This document shows positions 12,726 through 22,901 of a stretch of DNA of 64,000 nt, piece by piece; within the stretch, counting starts at the first letter, position 1; every line of letters starts with the position of its first letter. Position numbers and translations under genes: made by a program. The stretch is from Calocera cornea HHB12733 (taxonomy: Eukaryota > Basidiomycota > Dacrymycetes > Dacrymycetales > Dacrymycetaceae). The notes under the pieces were generated by a model. The model searched no databases. It was not told where the DNA came from and saw only the letters and a program-made list of their open reading frames with translations. Where the stretch lies: assembly GCA_001632435.1 (NCBI GenBank), contig KV424006.1:1-64000 (forward strand), written 5' to 3'.

Positions 12726-13342
12726 GCGCTACAGATCGAGCGTCATTTCGGCCTCGGCGGGCTGCGGAGAAGGTGTGATGCTTCATAGTTAACCCATCAA
12801 GAAAGCTACGAGCCTCGCTTACAAAGGCGGAGGCGATTTCCACGCATGGAAAGCAACTCTGCTGACTGTGCTTTATGCTTACATACCGACAACATTGCCG
12901 AGCTCCTCACCCCCGGCCCGTGACCCGGAGGGCGATCTCTCTTTCGTGGCAGGCGTGATGGAGGCGCTCTGCACCATGAGCCGTTCTTACCAGAGCTCGC
13001 AACGGCGACCAATACTACTGTCGTGCACTGAAGAGTGGCGATCACGGCCATAACAGCCGCGAGCTTTAGGGGGAGGGGCTATGTGGAGGATTGCAAATGT
13101 GGAGGGTAGTCTGGATTGTTGGCCAGAATGGATTACTCCGTTGGAAGCCACTATATATTATCATCCGTTCGCGAAATCGGAAAGGCTCTGGTATCGCGGC
13201 TCATCGCAAAGGAGCTGTGCCGAGTACAACAGCGTCAAACTTACCCTGTCTTCTCCGAATCTTGAGCGGGCACTGTCCACCTCCCAACCACCGCCCTTTT
13301 TCCATAGGTATCTATATGCGCTCTCATCAGCTTGACAGAACA
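12726..13342. other. Intergenic between SDR remnant and P450 B
   Basis: No intact gene. The left part may hold further unrecognisable SDR remains. The right end (about 13239-13342) is the P450 B 3' flank homologous to 9787-9900. Near 13022 a copy of GTGCACTGAAGAGTGGCGAT resembles two repeats at 17861 and 17917. Confidence 0.5.
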
Positions 13343-15585
13343 TCACAGCACCCAAGTACATACAGTGCCGATGAACGACCCGTCACTCCACAACTGCCAA
13401 TCGGGAGGGGACAATGCAATCTCAAAGTCCCGGATGATTATCGCGATGAAGACGCTAACTTCGAGCAACCTGTAAACCGAACCGTCAGTGTGGCTATATC
13501 GAGGGGTAACCTGACTGAAACGCTCACGCAAAGCGATACCTATCCAGCAATTATCAGTGCGGGATCAATACTGGATTGCCTGAGACTTACCCGATACATG
13601 CTTTCGGCCCACCTCCAAACGTGGCCCTTTTCAAAAATAAGTTTGAACGAAGAGACCGTAGGAATGTTTCACTAACAGATTCGCATATATGCCACCAGTT
13701 TGCTTGGATGGGTCAATTTGCTTTGTTTCACGACCCAGCCAGCGGTCCGGAAGGAACTCAGTTGCATCTGGTCCCCATACCTCTTCCGATTTGTTGAGCC
13801 CATCAATTGAGCCAAGCTGAGTTTCGTCAGTGAGAGCATACAAATCGTACAACATATAGGCCAAACGTACAACACACTGTCCAGCTCTGATCGGTATCCG
13901 ATCGACCGTCCCGGTTTCGGTTTGAATAGGTGTAGAGAGGGGAATGAGGTCATCCGCGGCCGCCCTGAACAAGCCTGAATGGATAGGTGCATGACATCGT
14001 AATGTTTCGTTGAGGACGGCCTCAAGGTAGGGCATCCGTTCCAGTTCATCCGCAGTAAGCCCATCTGACAAATCACGGTCGGCAGCGGTACCCAGGATGT
14101 TGAGGACCTCGGAAGACAGTCTCTGTTGTATGTGCGGGTTTCTTGCTAACTCAATCAGGGCGAACGCCGTGACGTTCGCACTTGTTTCAACTGAGGCAAG
14201 ACGGTGAGGTGGATAAGCACTCAACGAAGATCACGTACATCCAGCGATCCAAAAAGTGCTGACATGCAGGTTAAGAACGAATTGAGGAGGCAGGGGTAGT
14301 GAGGCTGGTGACTCACGTCAGATTGTTGTAAATTTCCATGTCCGACATGCTCTCTAAGTTTCCTCGTTGATTCTTCTCCCCCGCCCTTACTGCAAGCTGT
14401 CAATGACGTAGGGCGAAGAGCAGAGGAAAAGGCGAACCCAAGACCGTAATGAAGTCCCTGTCTTCCACTTGGGCGTTGCTCTCCAGCTGTCTGCGCTTCT
14501 CGGCCATCAATTCGTTCGCAAACTTGTGGCCAATACGCTGTGCTTCCTTGAGCTTGGTAAGGCCAGGGAGAGGTAGTCGCTGAATGTGATGGACGATCCA
14601 AGCAGGAATTCGGAGGATTGCTGCGCCTATGACAATAGAGAGCTTGCTGGGGCGAGAGAAGGAGGCACTGATCATGCCAGCATAGGCTCTATACGGAACA
14701 AGCCCTTCGTGAGCTGATACTCAACACTGAAGGAAAGAGGACAACCCCACGCACTTCTGCAGAGGATGTTCTTCACCTTCCAAAGAACCAAATTTCACAC
14801 CAAAGGCGGCTGCACGGTGTGAGAGGACGGATACTAGTGCAAGTGATTTGAGCACCCACTGAGACCAAGTGCTTCTGTGGTAATCAGCTCAATCCAGTGA
14901 AACGCATCGACGTCCCATGCTCCATCAACGCCTTCGGAATCGATTCGCTTGTTCCATTGAGCAACCAACTATATTTTTGTCAGCAGAGCGACTCTACAGG
15001 GTACCCATATAACCTCACCCGGGATCCAACAGAGGCAAAGGTTGGTACCAAGGATTTGATGAACGAGGTATTGAATGCGGGCGACAATAGACGCCGCTGA
15101 CGTGCATGATTGGAACCTGCAGAGGGATGGCGTTACATCATCTCCCACCAACTTCGGCAAACAACATTTACCCTCAGCCCAATTCAGACCTTCGCCAGTC
15201 ACGAGCCGAAGAAACTCGCGAAGGGATTTGTCGAGGAGATAGCTGGTCGCCTGCCCTTTCATGATATACGCCAATGCGTTGGCATCGTTCAAGACCAGAT
15301 ACTCGTCCTGTTATGCGAGATAAGCAGATATAGGCGCCTGAAAGTACACGAGCTGACACCGAAACATCCAAAGTACTTGTACACGGCACCGTACTGCGCC
15401 TTCCACCGCCCGTTCGCTTCCCCGGCTTCGGAGAGTGCCCAATCAGACTGGTTACCGAGGATCCAAGAAGAGGGCGTTGGTCCTTTCAAGTAGGACGGAA
15501 GACGGCTAGATCGTGCGCTCTTCAGACGCTGCCAGAGCACAACGGCGAGCGCGAGCAAGCCCGTCAACACCCAGAGAGTAGACAT
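13343..15585 (-). CDS. Cytochrome P450, tandem copy B
   Basis: Paralogue of the P450 at 9901-12111, with the same exon layout. It starts MSTLWVLTGLLALAVVLW (membrane anchor) and LPSYLKGPTPSSW. The I-helix reads TTFWIAGFETSANV across an intron (near 14245), then NETLRCHAP with the ExxR, FLPDRW, and the haem loop FGGGPKACIG (about 13592-13622). It ends GTVCTWVL and TGA at 13343. No frameshift was seen, so both copies look functional, and their differences are spread along the protein. It lies 275 bp downstream of the intact SDR on the same strand, so the two may be co-regulated. Substrate unknown. Confidence 0.9.
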
Positions 15586-15633
15586 TGGTGAGAAACTAGC
15601 GCTCTAGAGGTAATCCAGCTGCAGCCATGAGAC

Positions 15634-15645
15634 GAGATATAAAGG
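15634..15645 (-). promoter_or_regulatory. TATA-like element of P450 B
   Basis: On the minus strand CCTTTATATCTCGTC lies about 50-60 nt upstream of the P450 B ATG at 15585. It is conserved in position and sequence with the element upstream of P450 A. Confidence 0.5.
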
Positions 15646-15860
15646 AATTGAGCCCGTCTCATCATCAAATCTTGGGACACGGTAGTCTATCTCGCAGGGA
15701 AGATGGGGCGCCGATCTCCCTGAGACCCTTTGTAGCCGCTTTCTGATGGACTCAATGGTATGCCGGGCGGCACCCCCCTGATTGGTGGATTCGATCGGCC
15801 TTTGCCATTATCATTATACAGTACATAGAACAGTACATAAGAAGAGGAACAATGCATCGC

Positions 15861-17062
15861 CTACTTCAGGCATGTATCCACAATCCTGGGAACTTCAGCG
15901 TCAGTCTCAGATAGAACGCGTAGCGTGTCATTCTGCAAGAGGCAAAGTCAGCCCATAGTATCGGACAGTAGAAGCCTGGAATCACTTACCCAGAGTCGCT
16001 TGCCTGCACTGGCGCCTTTGGGCGAGATCACGAAGTCGCTCGGTTCAGTGATCGTGCAGTTGCTCAGGAACTCGCCCGTCACGCCATCTAGCTCGGGCGC
16101 GACAGCCGCGTGCACGAACATGCGGCTGCCAACTTCGGTCGTCCGCGCCAGAATTCGGGTCATCAGGACGATCGCCGGATTCGCTTCGCGCAGAAGAGAG
16201 GAGGAACACAACCCTGGGTTGACGGAGTTCACGGTGAGGGATGTGCCAGCTGGGATGTGCGAGGCGAGGGCTCGGACGAACAGAACGTTCAGGAGCTTCG
16301 AGACGAGGTAGCGATTGCCCGTTGAGCTGGACGACGGTCAGCATATATCCGGCTAATCGATGCAGCTACTCACTAGAACTTTCCCTCCTGCTTCTCGTCG
16401 TTCAACTTCTCCAGCAGCCCATCTGTGTCTGCTTGCTCGGCATCCGATGTCCAGTAATGCACCTCACTCGCAACAATTACGAGCCTCGGCTTCGGCGCCT
16501 TCAGGAGGAACGGCAGCATCCGTAGGGCGAGATGCGCCGTGCCAATGTGATTCGTTCCGACGATCTGTTCCCAGCCGGACGCGTTGCGCTTGAAGCTGAA
16601 GCCAGTAACCCCGGCATTCTCAAGCTGCATATATGTCAGTCGAGCTCCCAGGCAGAGCAGGAAGAGGACGCACGAGAATATCCAGCTTCCCTCCTCCTTC
16701 CCGCTCAAACCGCTCAACGAACGCCTTGACGCTAGCGGCGTCCGAAATGTCGAGTTGCCAGCAGACAACGGTGGAGCAGCCCGTATCCCGTTTGATATCG
16801 GCCGCGGCCTTCTCGCCGGTTGCGGCAGTCCGGCAAGCTAGTATCCTGAGGGACGATCAATTGCTGCAACGCGTCGTATCAAGAGAGGAACTCACAGCTT
16901 GGCGGGGTTCATAGCAGCCAGATGCTTTGCGGTCTCATACCCAAGGCCTACATTGGCCCCAGTTACGATCACGACCTTGCCAGTCAGGTCGGTGCCGAAT
17001 GACTTGACCTCCGGGATGCGCCGGTACTGGTCACGGATGAACGTGGTAAAAGGGAGCTTCAT
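15861..17062 (-). CDS. Short-chain dehydrogenase/reductase, retinol dehydrogenase-like
   Basis: An NAD(P)-dependent oxidoreductase of the classical/extended SDR group. It starts MKLPFTTFIRDQYRRIP at 17062. The cofactor motif is TGANVGLGYE. It is followed by the acidic LDISDAASVKAF segment, ENAGV (the NAG motif), and the catalytic region with Ser in VIVASEVHYW and YxxxK as NRYLVSK. The C-terminal exon reads NDTLRVLSETDAEVPRIVDTCLK and stops at 15861. About five exons with short introns join in frame. It lies upstream of P450 B on the same strand; the decayed copy at 12371-12725 held the same place upstream of P450 A. It probably reduces or oxidises the product of the adjacent P450, but the substrate is unknown. 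Confidence 0.88.
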
Positions 17063-18139
17063 GATTACTTCTTCTTGATGTATAATATGGTGTTCGGTAT
17101 CGGAGTTGCTGTCGAATGCAAGCGGATCGTAGTGCAGAGTCGTCGAGCCTGCTCCCCGAGCTTTTATACCGCATCAAGGTTCGCCAGCCATCCATGATGC
17201 TGATCGTGGTAGCATGATAGCCGCCACCCACAGCAACATTCTCTAGAGACAGACGCGTGTATCCTGCCGCTTTGTGGCAAGCAATGTCGCGCATGCTTGG
17301 CATGCGTGGGAACCGGCATCGCGTCGTGGGTCACTTGTTGACCGTGGGCGGAAGACGGTGTCGGGCGTCGTTCATCGGCGCGTCAAAGGTCCGGTCCCCC
17401 CCGCCCACGCTACTGTAAGTAGGCTTATCAACCTTGAGGCAGCAAGTTTTGTTATAATTGTACGTTGCTGTGAATGAGCTCAGATATCGACGCAACTCGG
17501 GCGGGCTGCACTAATTGTCTGATGTGTTCGCATTATTGGTTTACCATCGAGCCCTTCCTTCAAGGTGCATAAGAACTCAGTCTGCCCGCGCAAAAAATCG
17601 GAAGCAAATGCGTAGCACATCAAGTTACCTCCCTCCGCTCATTGGACTTTGTAAAACGCACAAAAGACGTTCCGTTGTCAACGACAAGTTTGCACGGAAT
17701 GGTACTCAAGAATCATAAGCTGCGTGGGCGCGGCGTGGACAGAAACGAGCAAAGAGGGACTGCGCACAGCGCTACTGAGCTACGCATGGGCGGGGGCAAA
17801 TCATGGGCGGAGCAGTCCATTACGCGTCCCTAGATCTCTCGACGACGACTCATACCTATCCTGGTGCACTCAAGAGTGGCGATAACATTCATGGGCGGTT
17901 CTGCTACTAATAGGTGCTGGTGCGCTCAAGAGTGGCAAGAAAAGTGGCGGGCTTCGTGGAACAAGCACATGCCCTTACTATCGCGCCCTGCGCTGCGGCG
18001 CGGCGTTAACGCATGTCGCGGCTGTTTTTTTTGCCCTTCTACGTCACCACAGATCGACACGTCCTGTGCGGTCCGAGACATCAATCCGCTTCCACCGTGC
18101 GGCATCCAACCGACATCGTACGAACGACCAGAACAAGCA
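17063..18139. other. Intergenic with two short direct repeats
   Basis: Promoter region of the SDR on the left and of the broken F-box gene on the right. No gene was recognised. Two copies of CTGGTGCRCTCAAGAGTGGC lie at 17861-17885 and 17917-17941, and a related copy lies near 13022. A T-rich tract lies just before 18040. Confidence 0.45.
17161..17168 (-). promoter_or_regulatory. TATA box of the SDR gene
   Basis: TATAAAAG on the minus strand, about 100 nt upstream of the SDR start at 17062. Position and match to consensus support a core promoter. No experimental signal is available. Confidence 0.45.
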
Positions 18140-18885
18140 ATGGCTAATCCACCTGAAGCTACACCTGCCCCCTCTCCGCGCACCGGCCTTCCCGGCGAGG
18201 TGTGGTACATATGTTAGCGAGAGCTCCGCTGCATTGCTACCACCTCGCTCCGCGTTCTCGATATCCACGTCACCAAATACCTCGGGCCCACTATACACGC
18301 TCTTCAACATCTGAAGTCCCTTCGCCGCCTTTCGCTTATACGTGCTTGTCAGCAAGAAGACTTGGCATTGTTGGACCCTCTCCATCTGCCCCACCTCGAA
18401 GACCTTCACATGACCATCGACGAGAGGAACGAACACATTCTGCACTACTTCTCTCGAAGCCGTTTCAGCGCCATTCGCTGTCTTGGGCTCTATGACATAG
18501 AAGATGGAGAGCTTCAGGCGCTACGGGGCTTCTTTTTTGTGCATGGGGCAGGTCTTACTCATCTTAACTTGCGCCGTAATCGGCGAAGCTCTGATCTGGC
18601 CTTTCCCTCCCGCGATCTGACACCTAACTTGGCACACGTCGGTGTCAACGAGTTATCACTGGGCGTTGATGAGAACTGGTACTCCTGGATACCGACTGCG
18701 ACACACCATCTGCATATTACAGTGTTGGGGCTCGAAGGGGGTCACCTTATCAGGAGCTTGGACGCAATGGTCTTGACAAGCTCTCTGCCATTCAAGTTCA
18801 TCCATCTCGAACATGCTTCCTGCTGGAAGCTCCTATATGGCACGCGAGATGCTACGGCGATCGACACATGCACGAGGTTAGCACA

Positions 18886-18894
18886 GCGTGTGGA
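18886..18894. repeat. Target-site duplication, left copy
   Basis: GCGTGTGGA immediately before the left terminal inverted repeat, identical to 20810-20818. Nine base pairs is the usual target duplication length for MULE elements. Confidence 0.93.
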
Positions 18895-18977
18895 GAGTTA
18901 TCTTCTGATATGGGGTCAGATTCTAGGGCGTGCTCCAGAATGGGGCCGCGAGATCGAAAATCTAGGATGGGGTTAGG
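18895..18977 (+). repeat. MULE terminal inverted repeat, left
   Basis: About 83 bp beginning GAGTTATCTTCTGATATGGG. It matches the reverse complement of 20727-20809 with about eight mismatches. Confidence 0.92.
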
Positions 18978-19020
18978 GACAGAGACCGTGCCCCATCAGA
19001 ACGCGGCAGAACACGTCGGA

Positions 19021-20709
19021 ATGTTTCTGTCCGACGTGTCAAACTCTTCCTCGTACAGCATGGCGGACTCCACAGTCCTGCTTGGGCAGAAGTTCACGAC
19101 ACATGCTGAAGCAAAGCAGGCGCTTACCAACCACTCGAAGGACCAGGGGGCATCCCACAAAGTGGTAGAGAAGCACCGAGGCATACTGGCGGTGCGGTGC
19201 GGTGTTGAGGGCTGCCAGTTTAGGGCGAGAGTGGTACCAGAGGGAGGGCAGTTTGTGGTGCGCCACATCGATCCAACCCACACCTGTCAAGCTCTTGCTC
19301 CCCAAGACCGTGCAGTCACAAGCCAGACGGTGTATCTTGCCACGGAGATACAGAAGTACATGGTCATTACCGAGAAGGTGAAGACATCGACAATCCTCGA
19401 GACCCTCCAAAAGCACGGCATCGCTGAGAAGAAACAGCAAGTCTATCGTGCTAAGCGATCCATCCTTGGCAAGACCCTTCGCCAGCAAGTTACAGAGTTT
19501 CAAAAGCTCCCTGCATATGCCGAGTACCTTCGTGTCCGCGACCCGGGTGCTACAGTCAACATCACCCTCACACCAAACAACACCTTCCGCTCGTTGTTTG
19601 TCTGCCCATCCCCAGCAAAGCACGCTTGGCAGTCTGTCCGACATTTTCTGGCTGTTGATGGTGCCTTCACGAAAACTATTTTCAACTACATCCTGCTCAT
19701 TGCGGTCACCTACAACGCGGAAGACAAGCTCATCATGCTTGCATGGGCTGTCGCACCGAAAGAAGATACCGAGATTTGGTCCGACTTCTTACGACTACTC
19801 CGCACTGCCCTTCCGGACCTGAACTCTGCTTCGACTGTCCTCATCTCTGATAGGCAGAAGGGGCTCCTCCGGGCGGTTGCCCAGGAGCTGCCTGAAATCG
19901 ACGAGGCCTACTGTGCAAAGCACATCCTGGCAAATGCAATCACCCACTTTGGGCCTGCCATTGAGGGCTACTTCTGGACGCTGCAAAAAGCCCCTTCTGA
20001 GTCAGCATTCAAGCGACAACTCGATGTAATCCGCCTCGAATACAAGCCAGAAGCTGCAAATTATCTTGCCATGATCGACCGTGCCTCTTGGGCACAACAC
20101 GCCTTCCTTGCACCCCATTTTGGTCAAGTGACCTCCAACGCAGCAGAGGTCATGAACAGCATCTACCGAGAGGCCCGTGGCCTGCCTGTCCTCCAGCTCC
20201 TCGACTACATATGGAACAACCAAATGGTCCGCTTCTGCAACTATTATGAAGCTGCCTGTCGCCTTCCACCTGGCTTTGTACCGAAGCACCAGAAGACTTT
20301 TGTTGCACGCTGTGTTGAGGCGCGTCACTACAAGCTCTTGCGGTCTGGTGATTACGAGGCTCTGGTCCGAGCAACAATGGACCCAATGGCCGATGAGCAT
20401 GAGGTTGAGCTTGACCCTCTGCTCCGAACCGGGTACTGCACATGCAACGCCTTCCAGCAGGAGCTCATCCCATGCGCCCACGGAATTGCACTCTGCCTCA
20501 ACCTGCGCCTTGACCCTGGTACATATGTCAACCCTGCCTACCTTGTCTCCATGCTGCAGGAGACGTATCACCTTTGGTATCGGCCAGTCCGCCTTGCTGA
20601 GCTCGAGGCACACAGTGCAGTCAATGCTCCGCCACTGAAGAAGCATAAAGGGCGTCCACCTGTCAATCGGAAGGAGAGGCGTGGTGGGGTGCCCAGGGCA
20701 CAAACATAG
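19021..20709 (+). CDS. MULE transposase
   Basis: DDE transposase that cuts and inserts the element by binding its terminal repeats. The N-terminal zinc-binding domain (WRKY/FLYWCH-like) has Cys in RCGVEGCQF and His-x-Cys in DPTHTC. The RNase H-like catalytic core has the first Asp in FLAVDGAFTKT, the second in VLISDRQKG, and the Glu in TSNAAEVMNS. A SWIM zinc finger follows as CTCNAFQQELIPCAHG, and a basic tail ends the protein. The frame is open with no intron. The start is uncertain: ATGs at 18910 (inside the terminal repeat), 19021 and 19060 are in frame. I chose 19021 as the first outside the repeat. Length is about 560 residues. Confidence 0.92.
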   Translation: MFLSDVSNSSSYSMADSTVLLGQKFTTHAEAKQALTNHSKDQGASHKVVEKHRGILAVRCGVEGCQFRARVVPEGGQFVVRHIDPTHTCQALAPQDRAVTSQTVYLATEIQKYMVITEKVKTSTILETLQKHGIAEKKQQVYRAKRSILGKTLRQQVTEFQKLPAYAEYLRVRDPGATVNITLTPNNTFRSLFVCPSPAKHAWQSVRHFLAVDGAFTKTIFNYILLIAVTYNAEDKLIMLAWAVAPKEDTEIWSDFLRLLRTALPDLNSASTVLISDRQKGLLRAVAQELPEIDEAYCAKHILANAITHFGPAIEGYFWTLQKAPSESAFKRQLDVIRLEYKPEAANYLAMIDRASWAQHAFLAPHFGQVTSNAAEVMNSIYREARGLPVLQLLDYIWNNQMVRFCNYYEAACRLPPGFVPKHQKTFVARCVEARHYKLLRSGDYEALVRATMDPMADEHEVELDPLLRTGYCTCNAFQQELIPCAHGIALCLNLRLDPGTYVNPAYLVSMLQETYHLWYRPVRLAELEAHSAVNAPPLKKHKGRPPVNRKERRGGVPRAQT

Positions 20710-20726
20710 TTAAAATTGATACATTG

Positions 20727-20809
20727 CCCAACCCCATCCTAGATTTCTCATCACGCGGCCCCATTCTGGAGCACGCCCTATAATCCAACCCCATATCAGA
20801 AGATAACTC
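20727..20809 (-). repeat. MULE terminal inverted repeat, right
   Basis: Reverse complement of the left repeat at 18895-18977, with about eight differences over 83 bp. It ends ATAACTC immediately before the right target duplication. Confidence 0.92.
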
Positions 20810-20818
20810 GCGTGTGGA
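20810..20818. repeat. Target-site duplication, right copy
   Basis: GCGTGTGGA immediately after the right terminal inverted repeat, identical to 18886-18894. The F-box gene frame resumes just after it. Confidence 0.93.
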
Positions 20819-21048
20819 AGACGCCGGGATAAAACTGCTGGATAGGGATGGACTGCAATGGACACTGGAACCTCCACGACAACAGATGGAAGCGTAATAT
20901 GCCTAGCGACCTTCACATGAAATTCCCTATAGTCAGTCTTCACCCCTTTGCGCCAGAAGTTGCCGGGACACCCCCAACCCCCGGCGCGGGTTTACCCGCA
21001 CACCGCCACGGTAGGCGCCAGGCCGCAGTCCTTTCCTTCCCTACGACC

Positions 21049-22304
21049 ATGACGCTTGAACATGATGCTGTTTCACCTGCCTTACTTGCTCCCCCGCACG
21101 GTCGAGTCTGTCTTACCGAGGAATTATGGTACATGATATTCGAGTTGATCGCCGAGGAGCGTTACTACAACACCAACGGTCAACACGTCGTGCGATTGAT
21201 GCTGGTATGCAAAATTTGGAAGGTATTTCCTCATTGAGGAAGTCTATGTTCCCTCACTCATGTGGGATGTAGGCAGTAGCGGAACCGCTGCTCTACCGAT
21301 CCCTGCTCTTGCGAACAGAGAACCTGGCGGCATTCGGGTGGCATCTTGCCGACAGGCTCTCGAGGGGTTTCAACCCTGCGGCTCTCATTCGGCATCTGGA
21401 ATTTTCCCGCTACGCATTGACGGACGGTCAACCCTACGATGTCTGTCTCATTATATGTATGAGCAGCAATCTACGGTCCTTCATTGCTCCACTCGGACTA
21501 CTGTATCAACAGATTGCGCAGATCGCATTCACTTCACCGAGCTCACTTCGCAATCTCGAAATCAAGGTGCAAACGTCCCAGCCCATCAAACGACTGTTGC
21601 AATTACTACAACGTTTTCCTGGACTGCAGCGTCTGGTGATAGCCTTTGAGGAAAACGAAGACTCCATGACTGGCGCCGAAGACATACAGGATCTGGACCC
21701 GCTTCACTTGCCGGATCTCCAAGATCTTGATGTGTACGTGGAGGAGGAAGTGAAGCGCGGAGCGATTGCGAGGTTCTTCTATGGATGCCGCTTCCAATCA
21801 CTTCAGCGTCTTGGACTACATGCTGTGTCTGACGAAACTGCCCAATCTCTTGATTCATTCTTGCATCAAAACGGGAGGAGTCTCACTCGAATTGACTTCC
21901 ATCTGCACCGCTCAGATGGTCGTCTGATTGGTCTTCCTAATATGGTCCTTCCAAGTCTCGCACACATTGGTCTCAACCATCACTACAGTCAGTTCTGGCC
22001 GGATCCGTACTGGTATACGGTCCTTCCCGATTCTGTTCAGCATCTGCACATAGTCGTTTGGAATCTTGTTGACCTCCGTGTTGCCCATCTAGAGGCGCTG
22101 ATTTCGTATGATGCAGTGGTGCCTTTCAAGTTCATTCACCTAGCCGGTATGTTCTCCTGGAACGACCTGCTCATACACCACCCCCAACGTGCGAAAACGT
22201 GGATCAAGTGTGCCCACCGTCTGAAGGAGACATTGGGAATCACTCTGCTTGACAGGGATGGATTACTGTGGACGATGGACCTGGGTCAAGTAGCTCAAGT
22301 CTGA
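21049..22304 (+). CDS. F-box/LRR-like protein 2
   Basis: Intact family member with two exons. Exon 1 (21049-21222) carries the F-box: LTEELWYMIFELI, then LMLVCKIWK just before the donor. Exon 2 (21273-22304) opens AVAEPLLYRSLLL and carries degenerate leucine-rich repeats (LRNLEIKV, LQRLVIAF, LHLPDLQDLDV, LQRLGLHAV). It ends with the family signature FKFIHLAGMFSW and LLDRDGLLWTMD. F-box proteins normally bring targets to an SCF ubiquitin ligase through Skp1. Here substrate and Skp1 binding are inferred only. The gene lies just downstream of the MULE-disrupted paralogue and upstream of a third copy, forming a tandem array. The spliced protein is about 400 residues. Confidence 0.82.
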
Positions 22305-22901
22305 CATGCGCAGAGCTCAGCGTCAGGTGAATATAGTTGGCCTCTGAGCGTAATCACGGCAGTCCTTCAATCATATGGATTCTGTCAATGCCGCTCTTAT
22401 TACTGTAATTGCCAATACGTATTGTTGAGATACATCCAGGCCACTCCGTGTTCCTGCATGCACAGTCTCACTGTTGTGATATCCATATGAACGTCCCGAG
22501 TCACGCAGCCCTTTCGACACGTGCTACTACATATGATCGTTGTATGTTTTCGTCCTCCGTCCATCATCTCAATACCTTCCCGTCTGGCCTTGCTGATGGG
22601 GCAGTGGCAAGTGCCGCGCTTCTTTGCTTGATTCATAACATATTCAACTCTTGTCCCATTTAAGTCCTCTGCTAACTACTTGTATTCACTCTGTTCTTGT
22701 TGACGAAGGAACGAACCGCACAACTTCCAGTACGTCAACCGCGGAAGTTACCAAAATCAGCTTTCGGAGGCGCATTGCTCCCGGACTGCCAGCAAACACA
22801 ACAAAGCATTCGGTGTCCTATTGTACCACTCCTTGCCTTCAAGCCGTCACCTTCCCTCTTCGGCTTGTCCATCTCCGACCGCAGTCCACTCTCTCTATGC
22901 G
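22305..22901. other. Intergenic between F-box genes 2 and 3
   Basis: No gene recognised. It should hold the 3' end of F-box gene 2 and the promoter of gene 3. Short open frames here lack family motifs. Confidence 0.45.

Larger units (their letters stand above)
18895..20809 (+). mobile_element. Mutator-like (MULE) DNA transposon, autonomous-looking
   Basis: A compact 1,915-bp element: 83-bp terminal inverted repeats, one intronless transposase frame, and perfect 9-bp target duplications (GCGTGTGGA). The transposase stop lies only 17 bp from the right repeat. It sits inside the C-terminal coding part of an F-box/LRR gene, in the same orientation. Perfect duplications, near-identical repeats and an open transposase indicate a recent and possibly still competent insertion. 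Confidence 0.93.
18140..20897 (+). pseudogene. F-box/LRR-like gene 1, deleted and interrupted by a MULE
   Basis: First of five related genes. It opens MANPPEATPAPSPRTGLPGEVWYI, the start of an F-box, then meets an in-frame TAG at 18215-18217. It continues directly into the LRR-like body (SLRVLDI, LDPLHLPHLEDL, FKFIHLEHA). Against the paralogue at 22902-24150 the rest of the F-box, the first intron and the first LRR segment are missing, about 400 bp. The body runs to 18894, where a 1,915-bp transposon interrupts it. The C-terminal codons resume after 20818 with the family ending LLDRDGLQWTLE and stop TAA at 20895-20897. Without the transposon and one 9-bp duplicate the frame is continuous across the junction, so the insertion hit an otherwise readable C-terminus. 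Confidence 0.9.

Noticed and set aside
750..17062. Secondary-metabolite biosynthetic cluster
   Set aside because: P450, SDR and ABC genes are present, but no polyketide synthase, NRPS, terpene synthase or other backbone enzyme was found in the window.
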